64,000 nucleotides of DNA. It comes from Glycomyces niveus. GTDB taxonomy: Bacteria > Actinomycetota > Actinomycetes > Mycobacteriales > Micromonosporaceae. Positions within the stretch are counted from its first letter, which is position 1. Each line of letters opens with the position of its first letter. Below, one piece after another: positions 41,354 to 49,773 of the stretch. Under the pieces are notes generated by a model. The model ran no database searches, was not told where the DNA came from, and saw only the letters and a list, made by a program, of their open reading frames with translations. The DNA lies in NCBI RefSeq assembly GCF_017592475.1, contig NZ_JAGFNP010000002.1, positions 62,001 to 126,000 on the forward strand. The letters are read 5' to 3'. The translations under genes and the position numbers were made by a program.

Positions 41354-42445
41354 TCAGCGTCGTTTCGGCGGGGCGACCGAGTCGCGCACGACGATGTGGG
41401 TGCCGAGGAGGACGCTGTCGGTGGTCGCGCCTTCGCTGCGCCGCAGGGCGAGTCGCACGGCCTCGCGGCCGAGCTGCTCGTGCGGGACATGCACGGTGGT
41501 GAGCGCCGGGGTGAGCTCGGCGGCGATCGGGATGTCGTCGAAGCCGACCACGGACATGTCCTCGGGGACGCGGATGCCCTTCTCCCGCAAGGCCTTCAGG
41601 ACGCCGATGGCGACCATGTCGGTGCCCGCGAAGATCGCGGTCACGTCGCTCCGCTCGGCCAGGAGCCGCTTGGTGAGCGCGTAGCCGCTGTCGATCTGGA
41701 AGGGGCCGGGCAGGATGAGCGTCTCGTCGAGCTCGACGCCGTGGTCGGCGTGGGCCCGCCGGAACCCCTCGACCCGCTCGTCCGAAGTGGAGAGGCCGAG
41801 GGCGCGCCCGAGGTAGCAGATCCGGCGGTGCCCGGCCGAGAGCAGGTGCGCGGTCATGGCGTACGAGCCGCCCACGTTGTCGTACTGGACGACCAGCGCC
41901 GGGACGTCCTCGCCGAGCGAGGGCCGGCCGCACAGGACCAGGTGCGAGCCGGACTTGTCGAGCGCCTTCGCGAAGTACGCCATGCGCTCCTTGTACACCT
42001 CGTTGTCCAGGGCTCCGCCCACGAGGATCACGGCCTCGGCGCGCTGCTCGCGCATGAGCTCCACGACGGCGAACTCGCGCTCGGGGTCGCCGTGGGTGGT
42101 GCACAGCAGGCACAGCCGCCCTTCGGAGGCGGCCTGCTGCTCCACGCCGCGCGCGATGTAGGCGAAGAAGGGGCCGGTCACGTCGTCCACGATGAAGGCG
42201 ATGGTCTTGGTCGTCGCGCCCGCGAGGCCGCGGGCGTGCGCGTTGACGACGTAGTCGAGGTCCTTCATGGCGCGCAGCACCTTCGCCCGCGTGGCCGGGG
42301 CGACCGGGTAGTTGCCGGCGAGGACGCGGGAGACGGTGGGGGCGGACACGCCCGCGGCGGCCGCGACATCCTTCACGGTGGGACGCCTACCGCCGCCTGA
42401 GGTCTCGCGCACCAGCCGTGCCCCTTTCGTGTCCTGACGTTTCAC
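41354..42445 (-). CDS. LacI family transcriptional regulator of the adjacent regulon
   Basis: 363 residues from a GTG at 42445 with no clear ribosome site; a GTG at 42412 preceded by AAAGGGG is a plausible shorter start. The helix-turn-helix PTVKDVAAAAGVSAPTVSRV and hinge are followed by a full sugar-binding domain. Palindromes of LacI type lie before the dehydrogenase gene at 43470 and, in a related form, before the ABC importer at 43750, so this regulator probably controls both transcription units. Confidence 0.93.
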   Translation of the reverse strand: MKRQDTKGARLVRETSGGGRRPTVKDVAAAAGVSAPTVSRVLAGNYPVAPATRAKVLRAMKDLDYVVNAHARGLAGATTKTIAFIVDDVTGPFFAYIARGVEQQAASEGRLCLLCTTHGDPEREFAVVELMREQRAEAVILVGGALDNEVYKERMAYFAKALDKSGSHLVLCGRPSLGEDVPALVVQYDNVGGSYAMTAHLLSAGHRRICYLGRALGLSTSDERVEGFRRAHADHGVELDETLILPGPFQIDSGYALTKRLLAERSDVTAIFAGTDMVAIGVLKALREKGIRVPEDMSVVGFDDIPIAAELTPALTTVHVPHEQLGREAVRLALRRSEGATTDSVLLGTHIVVRDSVAPPKRR

Positions 42446-42468
42446 AAGGCTAGATCACCCGGCGGCGC

Positions 42469-43470
42469 TCACGCCCGCCTCCCGAGCAGTTCGGGGTCGA
42501 CCCGGTGGGCCAGGGGGAGTCCGGCCGCGAGTCGCTCGGCCTCCTCCACGATGCACTGTCCCATGCGGGCGAGCTCGTTGCCGTGCGAGCCCGCGACGTG
42601 CGGGGTCATGAAGACGTTGGGCAGGTCGAACAGCGGCGAGTCGGCCGGCGGCGGCTCGGGGTGGGTGACGTCGAGGACGGCCGAGAGGCGGCCGGTGCGC
42701 AGTTCGGCCACGAGCGCGTCGGTGTCGACCAGGCGTCCGCGCGAGGTGTTGACCAGGACGGTGCCGTCCTTCATCGCGGCGAGGCGGGCGGCGTCGATGA
42801 GGTGGCGGGTCTCGGGCAGGTCGGGGGCGTGGACACTGACGACGTGTGCCTCGGTGACCAGCCGGTCGAGGTCGACCAGGCGCGCGCCGAGCGCGGCGGC
42901 GTCCTCGGCGCTCACGTACGGGTCGGCGAGCAGCACCTCGATGTCGAAGGGCCGCAGCAGTTCGGCGACCCGCCGCCCGATGGCGGAGGCGCCGATGAGG
43001 CCCACGTGGAGGCCGAAGTTGCCGACCTCGGGGTGGATGTGGCCGAGTTCGAACGTCCTCTCGTCGCGGAAGCGCTCGCGGAGGTCGAAGATCCCCTTGC
43101 CCGCCATGAGGATCGCGGCGAGCGTGTACTCGGCGACCGGCAGCGCGTTCGCGCCCGCCGCGGAGGCGACCTCGATGCCGCGCTCCCAGACGGCCTCGCC
43201 GAGGTGGCCCTTGACGGACCCCGCGGCGTGCAGCACGGCCCGCAACTTCGGCGCGCGTTCCAGGGCTTCGGCGTCGAGGACCGGTGCGCCCCAGCCGGAG
43301 ACGATCACCTCGACCTCGGCGAGTGCGTCGTCCGCGCCGTCGAAGCGCTCGGTCACCGCGTCGGGGTCGATGTCGAGCACGGCGGTGAGGCGGCGCAGCA
43401 GCGGCTCGGGGAAGAGCTGCGGCAGGAACACGGGGTTCATCGCGAACATCGCCTTGGGGAGTTGGGCCAC
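42469..43470 (-). CDS. D-isomer-specific 2-hydroxyacid dehydrogenase
   Basis: 333 residues from GTG at 43470 with GGAGGA upstream. NAD-binding VGLIGASAIGRRVAELL and the catalytic Arg (VNTSRGRLVD), Glu (THPEPPP) and His (MTPHVAGS) are present. It interconverts a 2-keto acid and D-2-hydroxy acid with NAD(P)H. It lies next to a LacI regulator and opposite a sugar importer that shares an operator, suggesting oxidation of a sugar acid from the imported ligand. Confidence 0.93.
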   Translation of the reverse strand: MAQLPKAMFAMNPVFLPQLFPEPLLRRLTAVLDIDPDAVTERFDGADDALAEVEVIVSGWGAPVLDAEALERAPKLRAVLHAAGSVKGHLGEAVWERGIEVASAAGANALPVAEYTLAAILMAGKGIFDLRERFRDERTFELGHIHPEVGNFGLHVGLIGASAIGRRVAELLRPFDIEVLLADPYVSAEDAAALGARLVDLDRLVTEAHVVSVHAPDLPETRHLIDAARLAAMKDGTVLVNTSRGRLVDTDALVAELRTGRLSAVLDVTHPEPPPADSPLFDLPNVFMTPHVAGSHGNELARMGQCIVEEAERLAAGLPLAHRVDPELLGRRA

Positions 43471-43496
43471 GAGAAGGGTCCTCCGAACGGTTCATA

Positions 43497-43512
43497 TAGA
43501 AATCGATTTCTA
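43497..43512. promoter_or_regulatory. LacI operator 1
   Basis: Perfect palindrome TAGAAATCGATTTCTA, 27 bases before the start of the dehydrogenase gene. Confidence 0.75.
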
Positions 43513-43681
43513 CTGTAAGGGACCCGGATGGGTTTGTCGAGTCCGATCCTCAGCCGCTTCACCGTCTCACGCAAACAATGAACTACCTGCAGTTTCATCG
43601 CCTGAAGGAGCTGTTCCGACCTCTGCATGTAACGATTCGGCAAACTCGGCTTGCGTTCGTGAGGGGCCTCACCTAGTCTCA

Positions 43682-43697
43682 CAGAATCCGGTTTCTA
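43682..43697. promoter_or_regulatory. LacI operator 2
   Basis: CAGAATCCGGTTTCTA, a partial match to the site at 43497-43512, 53 bases before the ABC importer start. Confidence 0.6.
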
Positions 43698-43749
43698 TCC
43701 CGGTGTCGAAGAGCGCGCCACTCGGAGCGCAACCCCTGAAGGAGTACCC

Positions 43750-45123
43750 ATGAGCACTGGGACGGAGCGGGCCGCGGCCCGCGAGGCGCAGCCCGGCGTC
43801 AACCTCTCGCGTCGCGCGGTCGTCAAGGCCGGTGCGACCGCCGCCGTCGCGGCGCCCGCGCTCGCCGCGTGCGGACCCTCGGCCGGAGGCGGCGGCGAGG
43901 GCGGCAAGACCCTGATCCGGTTCCTGTACGCCACCGGCGACGCCACCTGGAACGCCGTCGTCACCGCGGTCACCGAGGCGTTCAACGCCCAGAGCAGCAC
44001 CGTGGTCGTCGAGCCCGAGCCGCTGCCGTCCGCCGCGGACTACGCGACGGCTCTGAAGACCGTGGACGCGACCGGAAACTGGCCGGCCCTGGTCGACATG
44101 CGCGACACCCTCACCTACATGGAGGCCGGGAAGATCGCACCGATCCCCGAGAGCGTGACCTCCCTGCTCAGCGACGAGGTGTACGCGCCCGCCGAGGACG
44201 GCTCCGTCTACATCGTCCCGAGCACCGCGCTGAACGGCGAGATCGGGTTCAACATCGTCTACGACAAGGACTACTTCGAGGCCAACGGCCTCGCCGTGCC
44301 CACCACCTACGCCGAGTTCATCGCGCTCCTGGACGCGATCAAGGCCAACGGCGACGCGCCGCTCGCGATGGCCGCCGCCGAGGTCTGGCCCTCGGACCAG
44401 ATCTGGAAGCCCCTCGCCGCCCCCACCTTCGCGGAGTTCAGCGAGGGCGGCGGCTACTGGAACGCCGTCGAGGCCGGGGAGGCGACCATCGCCGACCTGC
44501 GCGACCCCATGGAGCGGCTGAAGACCATCACCGACGAGTACGCCCTCGAAGGCTGGCAGTCCACGCAGGACGCCCAGACCTCGACGCTCCTCGTCAACGG
44601 CCAGGCGATCATGGCGACCTCCTCGGCGGGCCTGGGGCGGCTCAACGACATCGCCAAGGTCGACCCCGACTTCAACGCCGGGCTCTTCATCATCCCCGCC
44701 GACGACGGCACCCTCCACGTGCTGAAGAACTCCGTCAACGGCGACACCGCCGCGGGCATCGCCATCTCCAAGCAGGCGCAGGAGGACGGCGAGCAGTACG
44801 ACGCGGCCGTGGAGTTCCTCGAGTACTACTACTCGGTCGAGGCCTGCAACCTCATGGAGCAGACCGGTGTCGTCTCCCCGAACATCAAGGCGGGCGCGGA
44901 GGTCGAGCGCAACTCGAGCATCCCCGGCGCGGCTGACTACTTCGCGCTCCTGGAGAACCCGAAGCTCTCCTGGTACGAGAATTCGCCGACCAACCCCAAC
45001 CACTCGACGTTCCAGACCTTCTTCCGCCAGAGCCGGATCGAGATGATGGACGACCAGATCACCATCGACGAGCTCATCGAGAAGTCCCAGGGCGAGTTCG
45101 AGAAGAACATGGCCGAGGGCTAA
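43750..45123 (+). CDS. ABC sugar transporter substrate-binding lipoprotein (family 1)
   Basis: 457 residues. The N-terminus carries a twin-arginine-like signal (NLSRRAVVKAG) running into a lipobox (ALAACG), so it is probably exported folded by Tat and lipidated on Cys about 41. Family 1 landmarks include GEIGFNIVYDKDYFEANGLA and QTGVVSPNIKAG. ATG 43750 follows GAAGGAG. It forms an importer with the two permeases that follow and is regulated by the LacI gene at 41354. No ATPase is present. The ligand is unknown. Confidence 0.94.
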   Translation: MSTGTERAAAREAQPGVNLSRRAVVKAGATAAVAAPALAACGPSAGGGGEGGKTLIRFLYATGDATWNAVVTAVTEAFNAQSSTVVVEPEPLPSAADYATALKTVDATGNWPALVDMRDTLTYMEAGKIAPIPESVTSLLSDEVYAPAEDGSVYIVPSTALNGEIGFNIVYDKDYFEANGLAVPTTYAEFIALLDAIKANGDAPLAMAAAEVWPSDQIWKPLAAPTFAEFSEGGGYWNAVEAGEATIADLRDPMERLKTITDEYALEGWQSTQDAQTSTLLVNGQAIMATSSAGLGRLNDIAKVDPDFNAGLFIIPADDGTLHVLKNSVNGDTAAGIAISKQAQEDGEQYDAAVEFLEYYYSVEACNLMEQTGVVSPNIKAGAEVERNSSIPGAADYFALLENPKLSWYENSPTNPNHSTFQTFFRQSRIEMMDDQITIDELIEKSQGEFEKNMAEG

Positions 45124-45139
45124 GGCCACCGACCCATTC

Positions 45140-45165
45140 GGCGGCGCCTGCCCCGGGGCGCCGCC
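45140..45165 (+). promoter_or_regulatory. Intercistronic hairpin after the binding-protein gene
   Basis: Perfect nine-base arms GGCGGCGCC and GGCGCCGCC with an eight-base loop in the 65-base gap between the binding protein and permease. Such stems often stabilise the upstream mRNA or partially terminate, giving more binding protein than permease. Confidence 0.55.
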
Positions 45166-45188
45166 CGAACCGTCAGAGAGGACGACCC

Positions 45189-46151
45189 GTGACCGACCAG
45201 CAAGTGCTCGTCAAGGCACTCCCGGCCGAGCCCCCGCCCGCCGCGCGGCCCGCGCCGGGGCGCCGCCGCCCCCGCTTCGACCGGCAGCGCATCGCGATGC
45301 TCCTGTTCATCGCGCCCGCCGCGATCCTGTACGCGCTCATGATGATCGTGCCCTCGCTGCAGTCGATCCAGCTGAGCTTCACCGACTGGGACGGCATCAG
45401 CCCCACCTTCGAGTACGTGGGCCTGCGCAACTACGAGGACATCCTCACCGGCGAGCGGTTCTGGAACGCCGTCAAGAACACCCTGATCCTCGGCCTCGGC
45501 TCTGCCGTGATCGTCAACGTGATCGCCCTCGCCGTCGCGATGATGCTCGACAAGCTCGACCACGCGCAGGGGTTCTTCCGCACCATCGTGTACCTCCCGG
45601 CCCTGGTCAGCGGCTTCATCGCCGCGACCATCTGGAAGTACGTGCTCAATTTCAACTTCGGCGCCGTCAACGCCACCCTCAAGGGCCTCGGCCTCGACGC
45701 GCAGACCCGCGACTGGCTCGGCGACCACGACATCGTCATCGGCGTGCTGCTGTTCATCATCTGCTTCACCCTGGGCGGGAACACGACCCTGATCTACCTG
45801 GCGAACCTGCAGTCGGTGCCGCAGGAGCTCGTCGAGGCCGCCCGCATCGACGGCGCCTCGCGCGCCCAGGTGTTCCGCTACGTCACCTGGCCGATGCTCG
45901 CCGGGGCCGTCACCGTGAACATGACCCTCATGATGATCGCCGGGTGGACGATCTTCGACCAGATCATGGTCCTCACCATGGGCGGGCCCGGGTTCATCTC
46001 GGAGACCATGGCCTTCTTCATCTACAAGGTCGGCTTCGGCGAGTACCGCGCGGGCTACGGCAGCGCCGCCGCCGTCGTCCTGTTCATCGTGGTCATGGCC
46101 ACCACGGTGATCGCCAACCGCTACATGCGCAGCAGGGAGATCCAGGCATGA
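45189..46151 (+). CDS. ABC sugar transporter permease, MalF/UgpA type
   Basis: 320 residues from GTG at 45189 with GAGAGGA upstream. A cytoplasmic proline/arginine-rich leader of about 35 residues precedes six helices. The EAA loop reads ELVEAARIDGASRAQVFRYV. It overlaps the next permease by four bases (ATGA). Confidence 0.95.
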   Translation: MTDQQVLVKALPAEPPPAARPAPGRRRPRFDRQRIAMLLFIAPAAILYALMMIVPSLQSIQLSFTDWDGISPTFEYVGLRNYEDILTGERFWNAVKNTLILGLGSAVIVNVIALAVAMMLDKLDHAQGFFRTIVYLPALVSGFIAATIWKYVLNFNFGAVNATLKGLGLDAQTRDWLGDHDIVIGVLLFIICFTLGGNTTLIYLANLQSVPQELVEAARIDGASRAQVFRYVTWPMLAGAVTVNMTLMMIAGWTIFDQIMVLTMGGPGFISETMAFFIYKVGFGEYRAGYGSAAAVVLFIVVMATTVIANRYMRSREIQA

Positions 46152-47008
46152 CCGACCCGAAGCCCAAGCGCGCCAAGGAGCGGCGCCGCCTCACCGCCGG
46201 CGAGCTGATCGTGATGGCCGTGCTCGCGATCCTGGTGATCGCCGTGTCCTTCCCGGTGCTGTACGCCCTCCTCAACTCCTTCCGCAGCTACGCGGACATC
46301 ACCAAGGACCCGATGGGGCTGCCGACCTCGCTCGACTTCAGCAACTACCTCACCCTCTTCCAGACCACCGAGTACGGCGAGGCGCTGCTCAACACCGCGA
46401 TCATCACCGCCGGGACGCTCGTCATCCTCATGGCCCTGGTCCCCATGGCCGCATACGGGATCGAGCGGGTCGGCGGCCGCACCGGCCGGTGGATCTACCT
46501 CCTCTTCATCGCCGGGCTCATGATCCCGTTCCAGGTGCGGATGATCCCGCTCGTGACCTCCATGAACGAGGTCGGGCTCTACAGCACCCTCACCAGCGTC
46601 ATGCTCGTCCACTTCGGCGGGTCCGCCGCCTTCGGCGTGCTGCTGTACTGCAGCTTCATCAAAGGCGTGCCGCGCGAGATCGAAGAGGCCGCGAACATGG
46701 ACGGCGCGGGCCGCCTGCGCACCTTCTGGTCCATCGTCTTCCCGATGCTCCTCCCGGTGACTTCGGCGTTCGTCATCATCCAGGCGCTGGGCCTGTGGAA
46801 CGACTTCTTCATCCCGCTGGTGTTCCTCGACGCCTCCTCGGCCGGCACGATCAACGTCGCCCTCAGCCGCATGTCCGGCCTCATGGCCTCCCAGTGGGAG
46901 CTCATCTACACCGGCGCCATCGTCGCCACCGTCCCCTCGGTGATCCTCTTCGCCGCGTTCCAGCGCTACTTCATCAAGGGCATGTCGATCGGGGCGGTGA
47001 AGGGATGA
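46148..47008 (+). CDS. ABC sugar transporter permease, MalG/UgpE type
   Basis: 286 residues from the ATG at 46148 overlapping the previous stop. Six helices; the EAA loop is EIEEAANMDGAGRLRTFWSI and the C-terminus FIKGMSIGAVKG is typical. It is coupled to the next gene by an ATGA overlap. Confidence 0.95.
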   Translation: MTDPKPKRAKERRRLTAGELIVMAVLAILVIAVSFPVLYALLNSFRSYADITKDPMGLPTSLDFSNYLTLFQTTEYGEALLNTAIITAGTLVILMALVPMAAYGIERVGGRTGRWIYLLFIAGLMIPFQVRMIPLVTSMNEVGLYSTLTSVMLVHFGGSAAFGVLLYCSFIKGVPREIEEAANMDGAGRLRTFWSIVFPMLLPVTSAFVIIQALGLWNDFFIPLVFLDASSAGTINVALSRMSGLMASQWELIYTGAIVATVPSVILFAAFQRYFIKGMSIGAVKG

Positions 47009-47706
47009 GCACCATCGGCGCCGCCCGCGGCCTCTTCGCCTACGACGGGAGGCTCGCACGAGTCCTGCTCGCGGTCTTCCAGTGCTTCGCGATCTCCGCG
47101 CTGTTCCTCCTCACCGCGCTGCCCGCGATCGTGGTCGACCAGGCCTCCGGCCGGATCTCCCACGCGGCCATCTGGCTCGGCGTCCTCGCCGCACTCCCGA
47201 TCGGACCGGGCGCGTACGCGGTCCTCGCCGGGATGCGCGGCTTCATCGCCGAACACGGCTACCAGGGCCGCCTGTTCAAGCGGTTCTGGTCGGACTTCGC
47301 CACCGGTACCGCCCGTCTGCGCTGGCTGTGGGCGGGCGCGGCCGCGATGGAGCTGCTGCTGGCTTACAACGCAGCCCTGTACGGCGACGGTGACGGCGCG
47401 TTCCTGGCGGTCACGGCCGGGGGAGTACTCGTGGCGGCGGCGGTCGTCGCGGTCTGCTGCGTCGCACTGCAAGGCGCTTCGGGTCGTCCCCTGGAAGTCC
47501 TCACGCTCGCGCTGCACGCCGCGGCGGCTCGCCCGCTGGCCCCGCTCGCCTGGCTCGCCGTCCTCGCGGCCGCTCTGGTCGCGACGCAGCTGCCGGTCTT
47601 CGGCGCCAACCTCTCCCTGTTCCTCCCGGCTCTGGCGGTTTGGACGCTCCTCACCGCCAACCGCGTGACGGGCTTCGACCGCAAGGCCGCAGCGCTCATC
47701 GGCTGA
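47005..47706 (+). CDS. YesL-like DUF624 membrane protein
   Basis: 233 residues with about five or six membrane helices. The start FAYDGRLARVLLAVFQCFAI and the loop RGFIAEHGYQGRLFKRFWSDF fit the DUF624 (YesL) family that accompanies carbohydrate ABC transporters. It is the last gene of the importer operon, overlapping the MalG-type gene by four bases. The role is unknown; a helper of the transporter is likely. Confidence 0.88.
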   Translation: MSTIGAARGLFAYDGRLARVLLAVFQCFAISALFLLTALPAIVVDQASGRISHAAIWLGVLAALPIGPGAYAVLAGMRGFIAEHGYQGRLFKRFWSDFATGTARLRWLWAGAAAMELLLAYNAALYGDGDGAFLAVTAGGVLVAAAVVAVCCVALQGASGRPLEVLTLALHAAAARPLAPLAWLAVLAAALVATQLPVFGANLSLFLPALAVWTLLTANRVTGFDRKAAALIG

Positions 47707-48407
47707 CCACGAGGGTGTTCGCTCCTCCATTCTCGTGCGGGCAGGCTTCGCCGCGAGGGCGCTGCCGCCTGATGGTCTGGTCTGGTGTGCACGAGGTTCC
47801 GGCTATGGTGGGCGTTGCGCCTGCGTGTACGTTGTGCCTCGTTCAGAGCACGTGCCGCCCGGTCAGGGTGATCCCGACGGGGCCGTCTTCCACCCGGTCC
47901 AGCCGAGGCCGGAACAGCTGCGGAACCCGATAGCACTGGGGGGCGAGCCCACTCCTGTCAGTGTCGTAGTGGGGTCGGGATCGCGAGGTCAGTCGAGCCG
48001 GCCAGAGGCTTGGCTCAGTCTGCTTGCACCTGCTCGACTCCTGTGCGAATCCCATATCCCTGTGCGTATGTCAATGGTCCGCCCGGCCGCGTCCACCGGC
48101 AACACCCACAAGGGTCGAAAGTGTTCACGTTTCGCGCCGGTCGTGTTGGGCTGCAAGGGATCCGGGCGTCTTCGTCCCCCGCGGTCGGGTGTGTCGCCCG
48201 CCGAGGCCCCCGATGCAACGATGCCTGAAGGGTCCGACACAAAAGCGCGACACCAGTACCACCGCGGTTCGGGAGCGCACTTCGAACCGATCCCGCCGTT
48301 GCCGTCGCTGATGCTTTTGAGGACCCGCGCTCTCTCCGGCGCGGGGGCGAAACGTCGGAGCGGGAGGGAGCGACCGTCGGGGCGGGAGCGGAACTCTGGG
48401 CGGCCGG
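47707..48407. other. 700-base intergenic stretch without a convincing gene
   Basis: The region has lower GC and no codon signature comparable with its neighbours. On the minus strand, a short coding-like tail (about 47843-47930) reads YRVPQLFRPRLDRVEDGPVG then a stop, with mostly G/C third bases, and may be the remnant of a lost gene. No tRNA, riboswitch or insertion sequence was recognised. A small hairpin lies at 48324-48345. Confidence 0.5.
48324..48345 (-). terminator. Possible terminator of the LLM oxidoreductase gene
   Basis: Arms CCCGCGC and GCGCGGG with an eight-base loop, about 60 bases beyond the stop of the leftward gene at 48408. Confidence 0.45.
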
Positions 48408-49469
48408 CTAGCCGCGCAGAAGCGGCAGGAGCTGGTCGCCCTGGCGCTTGATCTCGGGGAGGTACGGGGTGTCGGAGAGGACGAAGTGGCTGATGCCGAG
48501 CGCCTCGTACTTGCGCAGGGACTTTGCGACGTCCTCGGCCGTGCCGACGAGCCAGGTCGTGCCCGCGCCGCCGCCGCCGACCCTGCCGGGGGCGGTGTAG
48601 AGGTTGTCGTCGAGCACGTCGCCGCGTTCGGCGAGGGCGAGGAGCCGCTGCTGGCCGGTGGCGCGGCTCCAGTCGTGGTCCGGCGCGCGCTTCCCTGCCT
48701 CCCTCATCTGCGCGACCTTCGCTTCGGCGTCGGCCCAGGCCTGCTCGGCGGTGTCCCGCACCAGGGTCGTGACCCGCAGGCCGAACTCGAGCGGCGCGTG
48801 CTCGCGGCCCAGGGTCGCACTGAGCTGCTTGAGCCGGTCGATGCGCTCGGCGACGCCGTCGAGCGGCTCGCCCCAGAACAGCTGCACGTCGGCCTCGGCC
48901 GCCGCGACGCGCTCGGCCGCTTCGGAAGCCCCGCCGAAGTAGAGACGCGGATGCCGTCGCTCGCCCGTCGCCACCGGCTTCAGCTCGAGGCTCGAATCGG
49001 TGACCTGGAAGTACTCGCCCTGGTACGTCACCTGGTCTTCGGTCCACAACCGCCGCACGATCTGCAGGAACTCCTTCGTGCGCGCGTACCGGTCCGCTTG
49101 CGCCCCTTCGGTATCGCCGTAGGCGGCCTGCCCGTCGTGGCCCGAGACGATGTTGACCAGGACCCGGCCGCCGCTGAGGTGGTCGAGCGTCGCGGCGGCC
49201 GAGGCGAAGTTCGCCGGGCGCCAGTACCCGGGCCGGATGGCGATGAGCGGTTTGAACGACGTGGTCCGCGCCGCCAGCGCCGTGGCGACGGTGAACGTGT
49301 CCGGCCGACCCCAGCTGGTGCCGAGCAGCGCGCCGTCCCAGCCGTGGGCCTCGAGTGCTTCGGCCTGGGCGGTCAGGGTCTCGAGGCTGTTGTGGCCTTC
49401 GACGACGTCGTCGCCGCGGTGCCCGGGGCGGGTCTGGTTGGGGATGTACCAGAGGTGTTCGCTGCTCAC
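48408..49469 (-). CDS. LLM-class FMN-dependent alkanesulfonate monooxygenase-like protein
   Basis: 353 residues from a GTG at 49469 placed six bases after GGAG; longer frames have no site. The luciferase-like TIM barrel carries WDGALLGTSWGRPDTFTVAT, FKPLIAIRPGYWRPANFASA and LDHLSGGRVLVNIVSGHDG, as in SsuD/SfnG-type enzymes that cleave sulfonates with FMNH2. The probable role is sulfur scavenging, but no reductase or sulfonate transporter is adjacent. An AT-rich block just upstream probably holds the promoter. Other LLM substrates (alkanes, nitriloacetate) are less likely but not excluded. Confidence 0.9.
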   Translation of the reverse strand: MSSEHLWYIPNQTRPGHRGDDVVEGHNSLETLTAQAEALEAHGWDGALLGTSWGRPDTFTVATALAARTTSFKPLIAIRPGYWRPANFASAAATLDHLSGGRVLVNIVSGHDGQAAYGDTEGAQADRYARTKEFLQIVRRLWTEDQVTYQGEYFQVTDSSLELKPVATGERRHPRLYFGGASEAAERVAAAEADVQLFWGEPLDGVAERIDRLKQLSATLGREHAPLEFGLRVTTLVRDTAEQAWADAEAKVAQMREAGKRAPDHDWSRATGQQRLLALAERGDVLDDNLYTAPGRVGGGGAGTTWLVGTAEDVAKSLRKYEALGISHFVLSDTPYLPEIKRQGDQLLPLLRG

Positions 49470-49712
49470 GGAGGTCTCCGAATCCAATGATCATATATAT
49501 CCTATCGACATAGTATAGTTTCATATGGCGTTCGTCCACGACGAGCGCGCCCCGGGTCGGAACTCGCAGCCCGGCCCGGGGTCCTCCGGCTTTTCCGGGC
49601 TCTCTGTTCTCTCCGCAGTGTCCGCCGCGGCCGTCGATGCGCGCATCCTCATATGCGCATCCTGTTGGTATTCAACGTCACCGGAACCCGTGCCCCTTGA
49701 GGACTTCCATAA

Positions 49713-49733
49713 TGACAATGATTACCGTTACCA
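49713..49733. promoter_or_regulatory. Zur-like metal-regulator box before the anchored-repeat operon
   Basis: The 21 bases start TGACAATGATTACCGTTACC and share TGACAA-N2-ATT-N-CC-N-TTA-N-C with the site at 62013-62033. This resembles the AT-rich TGA/TCA inverted repeat bound by actinobacterial Zur. It lies 40 bases before the first repeat protein. Zur itself is not in the window. Confidence 0.65.
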
Positions 49734-49773
49734 TAAATCTCGACCCCGCCCCTGAACCCCTGAAGGACCCCGG

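Noticed and set aside
47735..48451. Open frame of 238 codons in the long gap
   Set aside because: Third-base G/C preference is poor, there is no ribosome site and it runs into the next gene on the other strand.
49636..49663. Palindrome GATGCGCGCATC with a 9-base direct repeat
   Set aside because: Short and without a nearby regulator; not enough to call an operator or attachment site.
49525..49755. Small open frame before the anchored-repeat operon
   Set aside because: No ribosome site; it covers the Zur-like box and promoter region, and the protein is low-complexity.
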